NCBI RefSeq assembly: GCF_030463535.1
Contig: NC_132898.1
Location: forward strand, 22,550,662 to 22,614,661
DNA: 64,000 nt
Direction of reading: 5' to 3'
Source: Salminus brasiliensis
Lineage: Eukaryota; Chordata; Actinopteri; Characiformes; Bryconidae
Within the stretch, counting starts at the first letter, position 1, and each line of letters opens with the position of its first letter. A program made the position numbers and the translations under genes. Below the pieces are notes generated by a model. It was not told where the DNA came from, ran no database searches, and was given only the letters and a program-made list of their open reading frames with translations. Positions 36,424 through 47,844 of the stretch are shown piece after piece.

Positions 36424-37043
36424 ATTCTGAATATAAGGGTTTGTTATAAACTACAGAAGCAAACTGTGTCTTTTTCTTATGAACTCCTTAGTTTTTATTT
36501 CAAGATTCTTTAAATGTTTCTTTAAGAAAACTTTTGAGAATCCGGGCCCTGAGGTTTTTAGGTGACCGCAACAGGTAGATTATAATTAATGTATATTACA
36601 TATATATTTAAAAAACACAAACTGTGTCAAAAGTCTAATGTTCCATGTTCAACCTTTTTTAGTTACTTGATTACTAATATTATCAATCGGGACAGCCCTA
36701 CAGTTGTGGATCTGAGTGATAAGCCCAGCCTAAATGTTCAACTAGGCTTTGATTAAAAAATACCTCAGTAGAGAAACACACCTGACCTAGACACACCTGT
36801 GTTGGCTAATCAGACCTGTCCTAAGCGTGCGTCAGTATTACGTGTGCTCCATACAGAATCCTGACTGACACGTGTATTACACAGCCAAGTTCTAAACACA
36901 CACCACGTTTGGGTTGTTAGGTCCAGCCTAAGCACGCCTGTGTTTGGGTAGTCATACCTGTCCTAAACACACAAGTGTGTTCATGTGTGTGTGGGGGCTT
37001 GCCAGGCCGGGGGCCTAAACACGTGTGTGCGTCAGATAGTCTC

Positions 37044-38755
37044 TTATGATGATCGCTGTGTGTAGAACAGGATATAAGCCTGAGTACTGCAAACCTCCTC
37101 CACGCTACAAACGTTCATCTCCGAGTCGTTACAGTGGACCCAGAAACCTGCAAATACACACAATAAATCAACAAATTAAGGCGCATGTCAAATGTTCATA
37201 ATCCAATGATCTATCTGCTGTATCTGTAGAGTATAGTCAATTACCACAGACCTTCATTTCAACATGATTTGCTAAACTTGGATAAGAGCAAAACATACAC
37301 TAAACTCACTAGTCAATGGACAGATGCGGAATTCAGTGAATCAATACATTTAAGACCGGAGTAAATTATGGTTGCTCAGGGTATTAGTACGTTAGCTTAA
37401 GGCTAGGACATTAGCTTGGAGTTAGAGTGCAAGTTAATGTTTACCACAGAAGCTAGTGGTCAACACAAAAGCTCATAGTTCGCTTCACTGCACGGCAGTG
37501 GAGCTAGAGGAGAGGGATTAATTGCTCTGGTGGTGCGGTTGTTCAACTGAGTTTTGCTACCCCCCCCTACCTCACACCACCTCACGTTCGGTTTCGAGTT
37601 TTAGTTATAATGTAATGAAAGGAGCGTGTTTATAATGCTGAATGCTCTAATAAATGGAACATAGAAAGAATAAGATATGTCCTTATGAATAAATAATTTT
37701 CAGTGAATTTCAACATGTTTAGTACACATTATTCATCCAAGAAATTACTGTAGATCATATGAAGAGTACTGTAAAAATGTCTAATTTAAGTCGATATCGA
37801 TAATTACAGATCATTTTAAATTAGCAATTGTTAATAGAGAACTAAGGCTAGTTTAGAACAAAGGCTAATTTATACACTAAACACTGGAACATTAAAACGT
37901 TGATGTGTCTGATGTGTAAAATTTCTGTTCTGTGTAATATATGGCCAAATAAGATCATTCCCGCATGTGCAAACAAAGCCCACCATAGTCGCAAGTGTAG
38001 AGGCATGCTTCGTTTGAGTGAAAGGGAAATGTGAGCAAGCCTGGATGAACCAATATACTCAATGTGCCTGAAAACGGTCAGCAACACTCCTAAGCCCATT
38101 CACTGGGCTTTGTGCTCCCAGAGATGAGGCTTTACCCTGCAAACATGTGATTTGCGTTAGCTGGAACACTGTCTGTTCTGTGGTGTTTAGTGTACTAGCT
38201 AACTTACTGTGACTTTGTGTTACTCCCAACACCAGTCGCTCAAATTCGCTTTCAGACACAAGTTTTTTCCGTCAACACATGTCTGTAGCTCTAAAGCTAG
38301 TCAACAGCAGCTTCATTGGGCTGTCTGATACTCGGTGGATCTTAGTGAGTGGGCTATAGATCCAAGACCCCCCCCACTCCCTTTCTGATACCAACACCAG
38401 ATTTTCAAGCATCTGCTGATAGAGTACAAATACCGATACCAACTCTTAAATATCTTAAATCTTATACTTGATAGATGGCTAAAAACCTAATATTTATAGT
38501 GTCCCACTTTTTATAGGTCATACTTAATATTTTATCCTAAATAAGATATAAGCTTAAAAGAAAAGCGTTTACTGGTTGAGTAAACTGCAGATTTGAAAAT
38601 ATTGTAAATGTTATATTACATGTATTTATTAGTAATAACTATTAATGGTCGGCTTTTACTGGTTGTTTAAACGTGTGGTTTCTTACAAGTAAAAATGTAA
38701 GAAAAAAGTAGGCCGTCAGTAAGCTTCATGGTATCAGTGCTCACTATTGCCGATA

Positions 38756-38814
<59 letters not shown>

Positions 38815-41800
38815 TGTGTGAGTGAGTGCCAGTAAGCGTATCAGTATCGGTGCAACACTAGAAAATATCTTCAGCTAGTTTGTAAAAGCTAGGATCCAGA
38901 AGATCGGGGGACAAAAAACTAAAACGATCGGGACATCCCTGCTTTACAACATTAATTTAACATTACGTTGCAATAAACCAATATAGGTTTTTGCTTTAAT
39001 GATTACTGATGGAATTTAGCATCTGGCTTCTACTGAAAGTGTGTTTTGAGTTTCTAAGTTCAAGAAAACACTGAAATGACTGTCTGGTAATGGACCGCCC
39101 ACTACACGTCACAGCGCTGAAGTGGAGAAATGTTGGAGTATTCCTGTAAAACACTGCAGAATATACAGTAGCATAAAGACGAGTTTGTGTTCAGTGCTGT
39201 TTCTGTTTGTCTCTGACCAAATGACAAAAACAGCCTGTAGCAACTGTAGCAGTTATCACACAGCATCGAACACATCCCCACCCACACTGCCTGCACTCAG
39301 CTACTCCACTTCCAACTCGCCGTTTCACCGTGCCCCTATCTAGGCTCATGCTTCTTCAACTGGAAGCATTTGTTTACTTTTTTTTTTTTTTTTTTAAAGG
39401 CTCATCTGCTATTTATGGGCTGCATATACGGCATGTTCTAAATTGGGCAAGAGCAGCATATGGTCAGAATGAGGCAGCATCATCATTCATTTGTTGATAA
39501 TGCAGCTTATCTGCTACTACAGTTTATAAGACCCACTCAACACCATTCATCAGAGCAAAAAAGGCCACCATAAGACGACCACTGACCATATACACCTTTT
39601 TTCTCTCTCTGATGACCTTTTTGTTTAATATACCAGTGTAATAATACACAGCATAGACATCCATACACAGGGCCCCTTGTTTCTGTATATTTACCATATT
39701 TCTGTATAATTTTTATATTAGTTATATTTTTATTTATACATGTATATTGCTGTATATTTAGTTCTGTGTATTTGTCATTGGTCGGTATATTTGCTATAAT
39801 TCTATATATGTGAATATTTTCTGTATAATTAGGACTTAGTTTAGTTCTGCATATTTCAGTATATTGTCACTGTCCAATGAAAAACATTTATTTCCAAGAT
39901 GGCGACTTTACAGGAGAGGGCAAAAATGTAAAATGGAAGTTAATTTAAAATTGGAGTTCATTCCAAGTGATTTAGAGCATGTTCACCCAGAATTATTCAC
40001 ACAGTGTACAGAGCAGCTATAGGGTTCGAATGATAGAGAAACCTAAAAATGGACATCTACCCACCCTGAAATTGTGCTTTCTCAGGGCCTCAGATGCCAA
40101 TGGCTAGCAGCGTGACCAGGATTTGATCTTTTGTTCATACAGACAATTTCTGTATATTTACTATATTTCTGCATACACACATGGACAAAAGTGTTGGTAC
40201 CACTCAGTTAATGTAAGAAAAACTCACAATGGTCACATAAATAATGTGAATCTGACAAAAGTAATAATAAATAAAAATTCTATAAAAATTACCAATGAAA
40301 GTCAGACATTGCTTTTCAACCATGCTTCAACAGAATTATTTTAAAAAATTAACTCATGAAACAGGCCTGGACAGAAATGATGGTACCCTTAACTTAATAT
40401 TTTGTTGCACAACCATTTGAGGCAATCACTGCAATCAAACGATTCCTGTAACGGTCAATGAGACTTCTGCACCTCTCAGCAGGTATTTTGGCCCACTCCT
40501 CATGAGCACACTGCTCCAGTTGTCTCAGGTTTGAAGGGTGCCTTTTCCAGACGGCATGTTTCAGCTCCTTTCAAAGATGCTCAAAAGGATTTATGTCAGG
40601 GCTCATAGAAGGCCACTTCAGAATAGTCCAATGTTTTCTTCTTAGCTAAAAACACCCTAGAATGGCTGTGTGTTTTGGGTCATTATCCTGTTGCAAGACC
40701 CATGACCTGCGACTGAGACCAGGCTTTCTGACACTGGGCAGCACATTTCTCTCTAGAATCACTTGATAGTCTTGAGATTTCATTGTACCCTGCACAGATT
40801 CAAGACACCCATCTGTCCAAAGGACATTCTCCCAGAAGCTTTGGGGCTTGTCAACATGTAGTTTGGCAAATTCCAGTCTGGCTTTTTAGGATTTGTTTTC
40901 AACAATAGTGTCCTCTATTGGTCGTCTCCCATGAAGTCCACTTTGGCTCAAACAACGACGGATGGTGCGATCTGACACTAATGTTCCTTGAGCTTGAAGT
41001 TCACCTTTAATCTCTTTAGAAGTTTTTCTGGGCTCTTTTGTTATCATCCGTATTATCCATCTCTTTGATTTGTCATCAATGTTCCTACTGCAGCCACGTC
41101 CAGGGAGGTTGGCTACAGTCCCATGGATCTTAAATTTCTGAATAATATGTGCAACTGTAGTCACAGGAACATCAAGCTGCTTGGAGATGGTCTTATTTGT
41201 CTATAATTTTCACGTTTGTCTAATTTTCTTTCTAATCTCCTGAGACAACTCTTTCCTTTGCTTCCTCTGGTCCACGTTGAGTGTCGTACACACCATGTCA
41301 CCAAACAACACGGTGACTACCTGTAGCCCTATATATAGGCCCACTGACTGATTACAAGATTGTAGACACCTGTGATGAGAATTGTGGACACACCTTGATT
41401 TAACATGTCTCTTTGGTCACATTATTTTCAGGGGTACCATCATTTTGTCCAGGCCTGTTTAAAGAGTTTACTTTTTAAAATAATTCTGTTGAAGCATGGT
41501 TCAAAATCAAAGTCAGATTTTCATTTGTTCATTTTCATATAACTTTTATTTATTATTACTTCAGATTTTAAGTTATTTCTGTGACCATTGTGGGTTTTTC
41601 TTTCATTGACCGAGGGGTACCAACAATTTTGTCCACGTGTGTAATTACCATTTACATTTACGGCATTTAGCTGACGCTCTTATCCAGAGCGACTTACAAG
41701 GTTACTCCTATTACAGAATTGGGCCAATGTAATGTCTGGCCCAGTCTCCCACAAGGTGTGATAGCTCAGTGGCAGGTAGTGGTGTTATCTGTTGCGCCAC

Positions 41801-42266
41801 ACCACAACCACACAAACCAAAAATTACCATATATACATATGAATATTTTCAGAACTGTAAAATTAGCTCTGTATATCTAGTTTTGTGTGTTTAGCACATT
41901 TCTGTGTAGTATATATTGTGTATCTGATGAAGTGCTCAATGAGTGCAGCTAAACACTAAGATGATGTAACGAATTGAATCCTCAAGCCTATAGAAAAAAA
42001 GCATTTCATCTGTGCTGAATTTCTCCTGTGTGTGTATGTACAGACACTCACCTCCCTCCGTGTTGTAGCAGTAGGCGGTGTAGTGTCCTGAGCCGAAGCC
42101 TTTCCCATGATGCATTACCACAGCGGAGAGGTCGTAGGTGTAGGCCTGCCGCTGCAGAGCAGCATGCGAGTCTGAACAGCAGTATGGCTCCATGTTCAGA
42201 ACCTGATCAAACGCCACATGGACTCCAATCTTCTCCCTGTGGTTCCGGCCCGACCAGCTACACACG

Positions 42267-42351
<85 letters not shown>

Positions 42352-45300
42352 AAATAGGCATGCAACAACTACTGCACATGTAGAATTCAAACTACTGTTT
42401 TTACAGAGATGAGCTTGGCGACAGTCTAAGTCCAGTGTTTGTTAGAAACGTTAGCTTACCATCTCCTACTGTAAACAAAAGAAGCACACGTCAGATACCG
42501 AACGCATCTCAGCTGATCGACTGAATCTGTGATCAGCGACCATCCTTTACTTGTTTACTTTGCCAAGTGGCCCATGAGGAGGCTGTGGAACGTACCGGAA
42601 GCGTTTGAGGTGAAGCCGCAGCACCTGAGGTAAACGGTAGATCAGCAGCTGTTTGCATGCCTCGGACAGTGCCAGCGGCTTGTGGGACGACTTACGCCTC
42701 TTTCCTAAGACACACGGACACACACCCCAAATTAGTCAATAAACAGCAAAACAAGAACTAAGACTATTTTTATATTGTTTTGTTGAACCATAAACAAATT
42801 AATCAAAATAAAGAAATTATTGAATGATGTAGGTTTAGATTAGAGGATTCACCAAAACAGCAGCAGCAGAGAGGGTTAAGGGTCTTACTCAGGAGTCCAA
42901 CAGCGGCAGCTCAGTGGATGTTTAAATCAACAGCCCTATAATAAATAACTCCTGGCTCTAACCACTGAGCCACCAATGCCCTCATATACTTACTACTGTA
43001 CAAGGTTTAGAAGCTGGCATGGTGCATGTATGTGCTCTCACGGTTGCAAAAGTTGCAGGCATAGATGCAGCCTTCCAGTGCCTCGGTCTCTGTGAACTTC
43101 GCAAGCATCTCTGTGAGGGTGCAGCTCCGCTGGCAGGCGCTCGCTTTCTCCAGGCTGTGGTAGCGCTCCGGGAACTCCAGAGACAAATCCCAAAACGGCT
43201 CCACTGTGTTCGACTTGTGCTTACAGGACAGACACGTTACCTGGAGAGGACAGGAAGCATACATCACACACAATCAACAAATACACACTCCTGGAGCTGT
43301 ATGCAATGTAACTCGCAAGACCTGATTTGTTCAGAGTCTTATTCCCCCAAAATTCCCAGAAGGCAGATTGAGGAGGCATTGCTTTTTGATGGACATATTC
43401 AGAAATAATGACATTTATACTGGAATAGAATCAGTCCACACAGATGTACAGAAAACAGATATAAAGGAACCAAATTGCTGTCTATTTGTCACTAAAGCAA
43501 TGGTGCTGGACCTCGGCACAGTGTCGTCTGGGCTCAGGACTTTTATTCTAAAATAAATAAAAGTCTGCGAGACCAAAGAGAAGCTAGCAGCTCCTCCCTT
43601 CTCGGTTCTCCTTATATGGAAGACCAGCAGTGACAGTGAAGTCATTAACATCCTTACTACATGAGGATTTATACTGGACTAAAATCAGTCCACAGATATT
43701 ACTGACAGAATGTGGAATAATGCACAGTAGAGATTCATACTGGATTAAAAGAACTCCACAGTTTTTTTTTTGCCAAAAAAAAATTAAAATGTGTCCATAG
43801 TTAGTACTGTCAAACTCCAAAACCTACACACTCTGCAGACAGTTGACAGTACTATAGAGAGAGTTTAATCCTGTATCAGTCTGCACTGCGTGTGAAGTTT
43901 TTACAGTCTTATGGTCTGATTTGAATCAGGTATGTGTGTTTAATTTTTATACAATCTAAAGAGTGCATAGTTTTTGAAGGTTGACTGTAGAGTGATTCTA
44001 TTCCTGTATGAATCTGCAGTGTGTGTGTAGTTTTTACAGTCCGGCAGTAATATATGAGGAGTGATCCAGTATGAATCCGTATGTAGAATGTAATCACTCC
44101 ATAGTTAGTACTGACAAATTGCAAAATTACACACACTGCAGATTCATACCGGATTAAAATCACTCAGACTGCAACACCTTAAAACAAAGCACATTAGAGA
44201 TTCATACTGGATTAAACATACTTCACAGTTATTACTGGCAGACTGTAAAAACCACACACACACACACACACACACACTTAAAATTGCTCAACAATTATCA
44301 CTGTCTGAATGCAAAAGCTACACACTGCAGATTCATACTAGGCTTTTACAGCCAGACTGTAAAATCTGCACACACTGCAGGTTCATACTGGATTAAAACC
44401 CTAACCCTAACCCAGCAAAATCTACATGGCTGCAGCACAGACAGAAAACCCACAGCTTTCTGTGCAGCAGTGTTAAGAGTCTGCAGAAAACACAGGACCT
44501 GTTTCTGCTTCTGTTTCACTAAGCACCACAGTACTGTCAGACAGGTAGTCCTCACACTTCAATACGACCACAAGCACTTTCAGTGCTCATTATCCCACAC
44601 CAACACTCATCTGTGAAACGATTTCAACTCTTTAAACTCAGTTAAAATTCAAGTGACTCACTCTGTACCTGCAGCACCCGTTTAACACAGCCTTCCTTCT
44701 CTGCTCTACCTCAGGGTTCTGGGTTAACAGCCTCTGCTTCAGGCTACAGTTTCTCAGGTCTGAATCTGCTGCTGGTTCACTATACTACTCACTGCTCTTT
44801 GAGTAAACATGCTTTTAGCAGTGTAGGTCACTCAGATCACCATCATCTCTTGACTTTAAAAGACATCAGACTAGGTTCGGGGCAAATAATCAAAAAGCCC
44901 ATGTCAATTACTCTCTTTTTTTTTTTTTTTTAAAGTTCTGTTAGTAATGTCCTACTACCATGTGTGTAGTCACGTTACTCTACCCCGTCCAGTCCATTCT
45001 GCGACAACTTGAGCAGCTTATGTTCATTAACCGTAATTAATCAAGATAAAATGTTCAATTAATCATGATATTGATTTGAGGTCATACTGCCCAGCACTAC
45101 CATAGACCCGCTAAATAGACCCACAAACAAACCAAACACAGAGCACCTCCAGAGACACCGTTTCGAAAGACAGAAGATGGCTTCCCCTTTTGGGTTTACT
45201 TCAACACAATTGGCTTCATCAGTTTAGTGATTAGTAGGCAGGCTATCTAGAGGGGATGGAGAAGGGCAGGAGCACCTTCCTCTTAAGAGTGTGTGGCGAA

Positions 45301-47766
45301 GCTGAGAAAAGTGGCAGAATATAAGAAACTATCATAAACACTGGTGCAAGATAAGATGATTATAGGAGTAAAAGGGGTAAAAAGGTATTTACAGACCATA
45401 TCCTATTTTTATTTATGTATTTATTATTTATGTATTTATGCATTCTAACTGCTTATTACTTATTTCTCGTTACCTTTACCTCTCCTGAGCGTATACAAAT
45501 ACAGATGAGTAATAAACATGTATGAGACAGTGTAAACGTTATGCATTACACATGTCTGTTTGTATTTACTCTTCTACTAACGTTTCCATGGTTATTGCCA
45601 GGCTTTGTAAAAATGTGAGTTTTGCAGTTGTGTAAATTACACTGACAACAGAACTGTCAAAGTGTTAAGAGTAAGGATTTACTAAGTCGTAATAATATTA
45701 GTGGATATGCTGTTGTATGACGTGACAAAACGAAAATCAATAAAATATTCAGTTCAGTCATAAAAAACAAACATCCACCAAACATTACATTCCTTTAAAA
45801 TTAATATATAACCATATCTGCAGCAGTTTCCCGCAAAACAAAGTTTTTGGATATTGCTATTGATTTGGGAATTCTCTGGAATATTATATGTCAATAAAAG
45901 AAGGAAAGGAGACATGGACTACAGTCCAGTACAGTAAAAACAAGATTAGCATGCAAAATACAGCATTCAAGCTAAAAGCAGCATCTTGTGGTGTCCCCCA
46001 AGGCTCTTTTCTAGGCCCTACATTATTCTAGCTTGTATATCCTTTCTCTTGTTTATTTAGACTCCTGGTGAAAAAAATTGGAGAACCGAGGGGGAAGCTT
46101 TGCTACTCGCATTCTGGAGATCTTTTTCAGACCTTGGAGAACATTAGTTACGAACAATATGGTAGAGCTAATGGTGATATAGCTGCTGTCATTAGCTAGA
46201 ACAAAATAGCTGGCATCGAAACAAGCGCCTCACCTGGCTCAGCAGCTGCCCATGGAAGATGGTGTTGAGCACCTTGAGCACCTGTTTGGACAGCTTTCTC
46301 TGCGTGATTGGGATGACGATGCGGCGTTTGCGGTTGCCGTCCGACTCCAGTTCCTGCTGGACTTTATCCAGCAACTCGCACAGGAACTCTTGGGCATCCT
46401 GCTGGTCATAGCCGCGGAAGGCAGGGATCAGGTTCCAGACGGAGTGCAGCATGGCAAAGGGCGACACCAGTGTCCAACGGCCCGACCACATCACCCTGAA
46501 CAGCGTGTGCAGCTCGTGGCACAGCGACACCTGCTGGCGGGAGGAGCACCGCGGCTCTTTGGGCTGCACCAGTTCTGCTGGCCCATTGTTCTGCTGCTTC
46601 CCTAGGGCGCTAAGGGCACCGGCGCTGCCTATCATGCCCGCAGACACATCACGTACACCCTGAGGGTGGTTGGTCTTGGCCAGTAGCTCCTCGGTCTCAC
46701 ACAGATCCAGTGTGAGGAAGCACTCCCTGAACTTCTGCAAGTGGCTGAGCACCTGCAGGATGGAGTTCATGTAGCAGGTGTTGCCAAGGTTACGTAGCCC
46801 TGTGACACCTGGCGCCAGCCGCCTGCGACGCACCTGAGACGAGGAGACATAGCACTTGCGAGGTTTTCCTGTGTTGCTGTGGTTACGAAGCGGTTTGCTG
46901 GGCTTGTTGGAGAGAGGTTTGTTGGACAGGGGCTGGAGGGGCTGCTGTTTCAGCGGTGGGGGCGGAGGTCTCTCGGGCGGATCACGGAACTTGCGTGGGA
47001 TCAAGGCGAGGGTAGGACGTGGAGCTTGGGTCAGCAACCGGGCGCTTTTCCTAGAATGGACAGAGAGATAAATTAATAGTCTGACTGAAAAAAGTGGAGC
47101 GTAGCAAAAAAATCAACACCATGTTAACATCATTTTTGACTGTATCTTGGTATACCTGGGTGGTACACTGGCCTGCTCTTCCATCAGCCTTTTCTTCACC
47201 TCCCTGCGCTGCCTCCTCAGCTCCTCCCGCTCCTGCTCCACCTTTTCATCGCGTTTCCTTTGCTCCTCCAGCTGCCGGTTCCTCCACCGCCAGAAAGTGA
47301 CAGCTAGCATAGTCCGCCGCCTGTGCCGCAGAGCTGCCTGCATGGATGGCTGGGGTCCGAACCCTTCGCTTCCACTCCGGAGAGAAGAAGATAAAGAAAA
47401 ACTAGACGAAGACTCTCCTCCGAACGACGATGAGCGCAGGGACCTCTGCCCAGGACTCCGAACAGTGGACAGAGCACCCCGCAGGAGCTTCAGGTCACCC
47501 TCAGCATTATCGTTCAGGACGTAGTCGCCGCAGGCAAAGCAAAAGACATCCAGCTCCCGTACCTCCATGGCCAGAGGGTGCTGGGTCTCCTGGAAATGCC
47601 GGAGAGAGTGCTCCTCTATGTAGCGTCCGCAGGCCACATGGGAGCACTTGAGGCAGGCCCACACGGACTCTGTGGTGTCACAGTCAACGCAGCGCCATTT
47701 CTGAGGGTTCAGGATGGAGTGGTCGTGGCCCAGACGGAGACGAACCACATGCTTACAGCGGTCCAT
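37044..47766 (-). CDS. usp49: Ubiquitin-specific protease 49
   Basis: Six coding exons, read on the minus strand: 47766-47156, 47050-46234, 43240-43042, 42704-42596, 42257-42052 and 37147-37044. All have GT-AG borders and matching phase; 681 aa against 688 in human. An N-terminal UBP zinc finger (MDRCKHV to DYVLND) carries the expected Cys/His pairs. A basic coiled segment follows. The USP domain has the Cys box [13 protein letters not shown] (catalytic Cys near 296), [23 protein letters not shown], the His box [15 protein letters not shown] and FWVHCNDS. Known role: histone H2B deubiquitinase linked to co-transcriptional splicing. USP44 is the closest paralogue; med20-bysl-ccnd3 synteny supports USP49. 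The start is the ATG at 47766, after a coding-exon acceptor at 47833. The last intron (4.9 kb) holds a Tc1 element and one of the 395-bp repeats. Confidence 0.95.
38048..38442 (+). repeat. 395-bp dispersed repeat, copy 2
   Basis: Second copy of 36029-36423, within the last intron of usp49. It lacks the 30-bp flanking repeat of copy 1. Its flanks (GCCTGGATG before, TCTTAAATATC after) are unrelated to those of copy 1. Confidence 0.85.
38720..38865. repeat. hAT-like fragment with (GT)n insert
   Basis: AAGCTTCATGGTATCAGTGC and GCCGATACCG on the left and CGTATCAGTATCGGTGCAAC on the right surround a GT microsatellite at 38759-38808. The same left phrase recurs at about 52631-52700. Words of the GTATCGGTATCGG type mark a common fish hAT-like non-autonomous family. 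Confidence 0.5.
40176..41641 (-). mobile_element. Tc1-like transposon, internally deleted, with TA target duplication
   Basis: 1,466 bp bounded by inverted terminal repeats: left CACACATGGACAAAAGTGTT; the right end reads on the other strand CACACGTGGACAAAATTGTT. TA flanks both sides (40174-40175, 41642-41643). Long sub-terminal repeats follow (CACAATGGTCACAT against GTGACCATTGTG), as does an inner GTACCATCATTTTGTCCAGG inverted pair. It lies in the last intron of usp49 with its coding direction on the same strand as the host gene. Confidence 0.9.
40886..41164 (-). pseudogene. Tc1 transposase remnant (N-terminal DNA-binding part)
   Basis: A 92-codon frame encodes the helix-turn-helix region of a Tc1 transposase: [20 protein letters not shown], a GRGCSRNI-type linker and [18 protein letters not shown]. 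The upstream start is lost (the preceding bases carry frame changes). The DDE catalytic part is not continuous: an internal deletion joins sequence near 40805 directly to 40810, and stops occur downstream. It cannot make an active enzyme. Confidence 0.8.
41644..41820 (-). mobile_element. Fish repeat fragment (SINE or non-autonomous element)
   Basis: Begins with TTTACGGCATTTAGCTGACG and CTCTTATCCAGAGCGACTTA, a very common ray-finned fish repeat opening. It ends with tRNA-like TGATAGCTCAGTGGCAGGTA sequence. It lies directly against the right end of the Tc1 element. A related fragment is at 42841-42990. Confidence 0.55.
42262..42349. repeat. (CA)n microsatellite at a usp49 splice acceptor
   Basis: About 40 CA repeats on the + strand, so TG on the transcribed sense strand. 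It ends about five bases before the acceptor TAG of usp49 exon 5 (exon starts at 42257). TG repeats thus replace the usual polypyrimidine tract. Confidence 0.95.
42841..42990 (-). mobile_element. tRNA-SINE-like fragment
   Basis: AAGGGTCTTACTCAGGAGTC, CAACAGCGGCAGCTCAGTGG and TGGCTCTAACCACTGAGCCA are the familiar reverse-oriented tRNA-derived repeat of fish. The box B position is degenerate. It is in a usp49 intron. Confidence 0.55.
43640..44400. repeat. Degenerate repeat, about 75-80-bp unit
   Basis: Roughly nine diverged units contain GATTCATACTGGATTAAAAT, CTCCACAGTTA(G/T)TACTG and GACTGTAAAA(T/C)C(T/C)ACACAC. Some units lie in opposite orientation (GTATGAATCTGCAGTGTG at about 44006). It fills a usp49 intron and ends in a short telomere-like motif. 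Confidence 0.7.
44399..44413. repeat. Short interstitial telomere-like motif
   Basis: CCCTAACCCTAACCC, 2.5 copies of the vertebrate telomere hexamer, inside a usp49 intron. Too short to infer a telomeric origin. Confidence 0.8.
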
Positions 47767-47832
47767 CTCTTCCCAACGCACATGTGCTCTTGGAGTCAGG
47801 AGCCACACCACTGTGCCATGACAACCCTGGTC
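47767..47832 (-). other. usp49 5' UTR part of the first coding exon
   Basis: On the minus strand an acceptor (CTCTCAG at 47839-47833) precedes 66 bases of leader before the usp49 ATG. The frame is open upstream of the ATG, but MDRCKHV is the conserved start of USP49/USP44 proteins. Confidence 0.6.
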
Positions 47833-47844
47833 CTGAGAGACACA

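Noticed and set aside
44399-44413. Chromosome-fusion scar (interstitial telomere)
   Set aside because: Only 2.5 hexamers, inside an intron and next to degenerate repeats; chance or slippage is enough.
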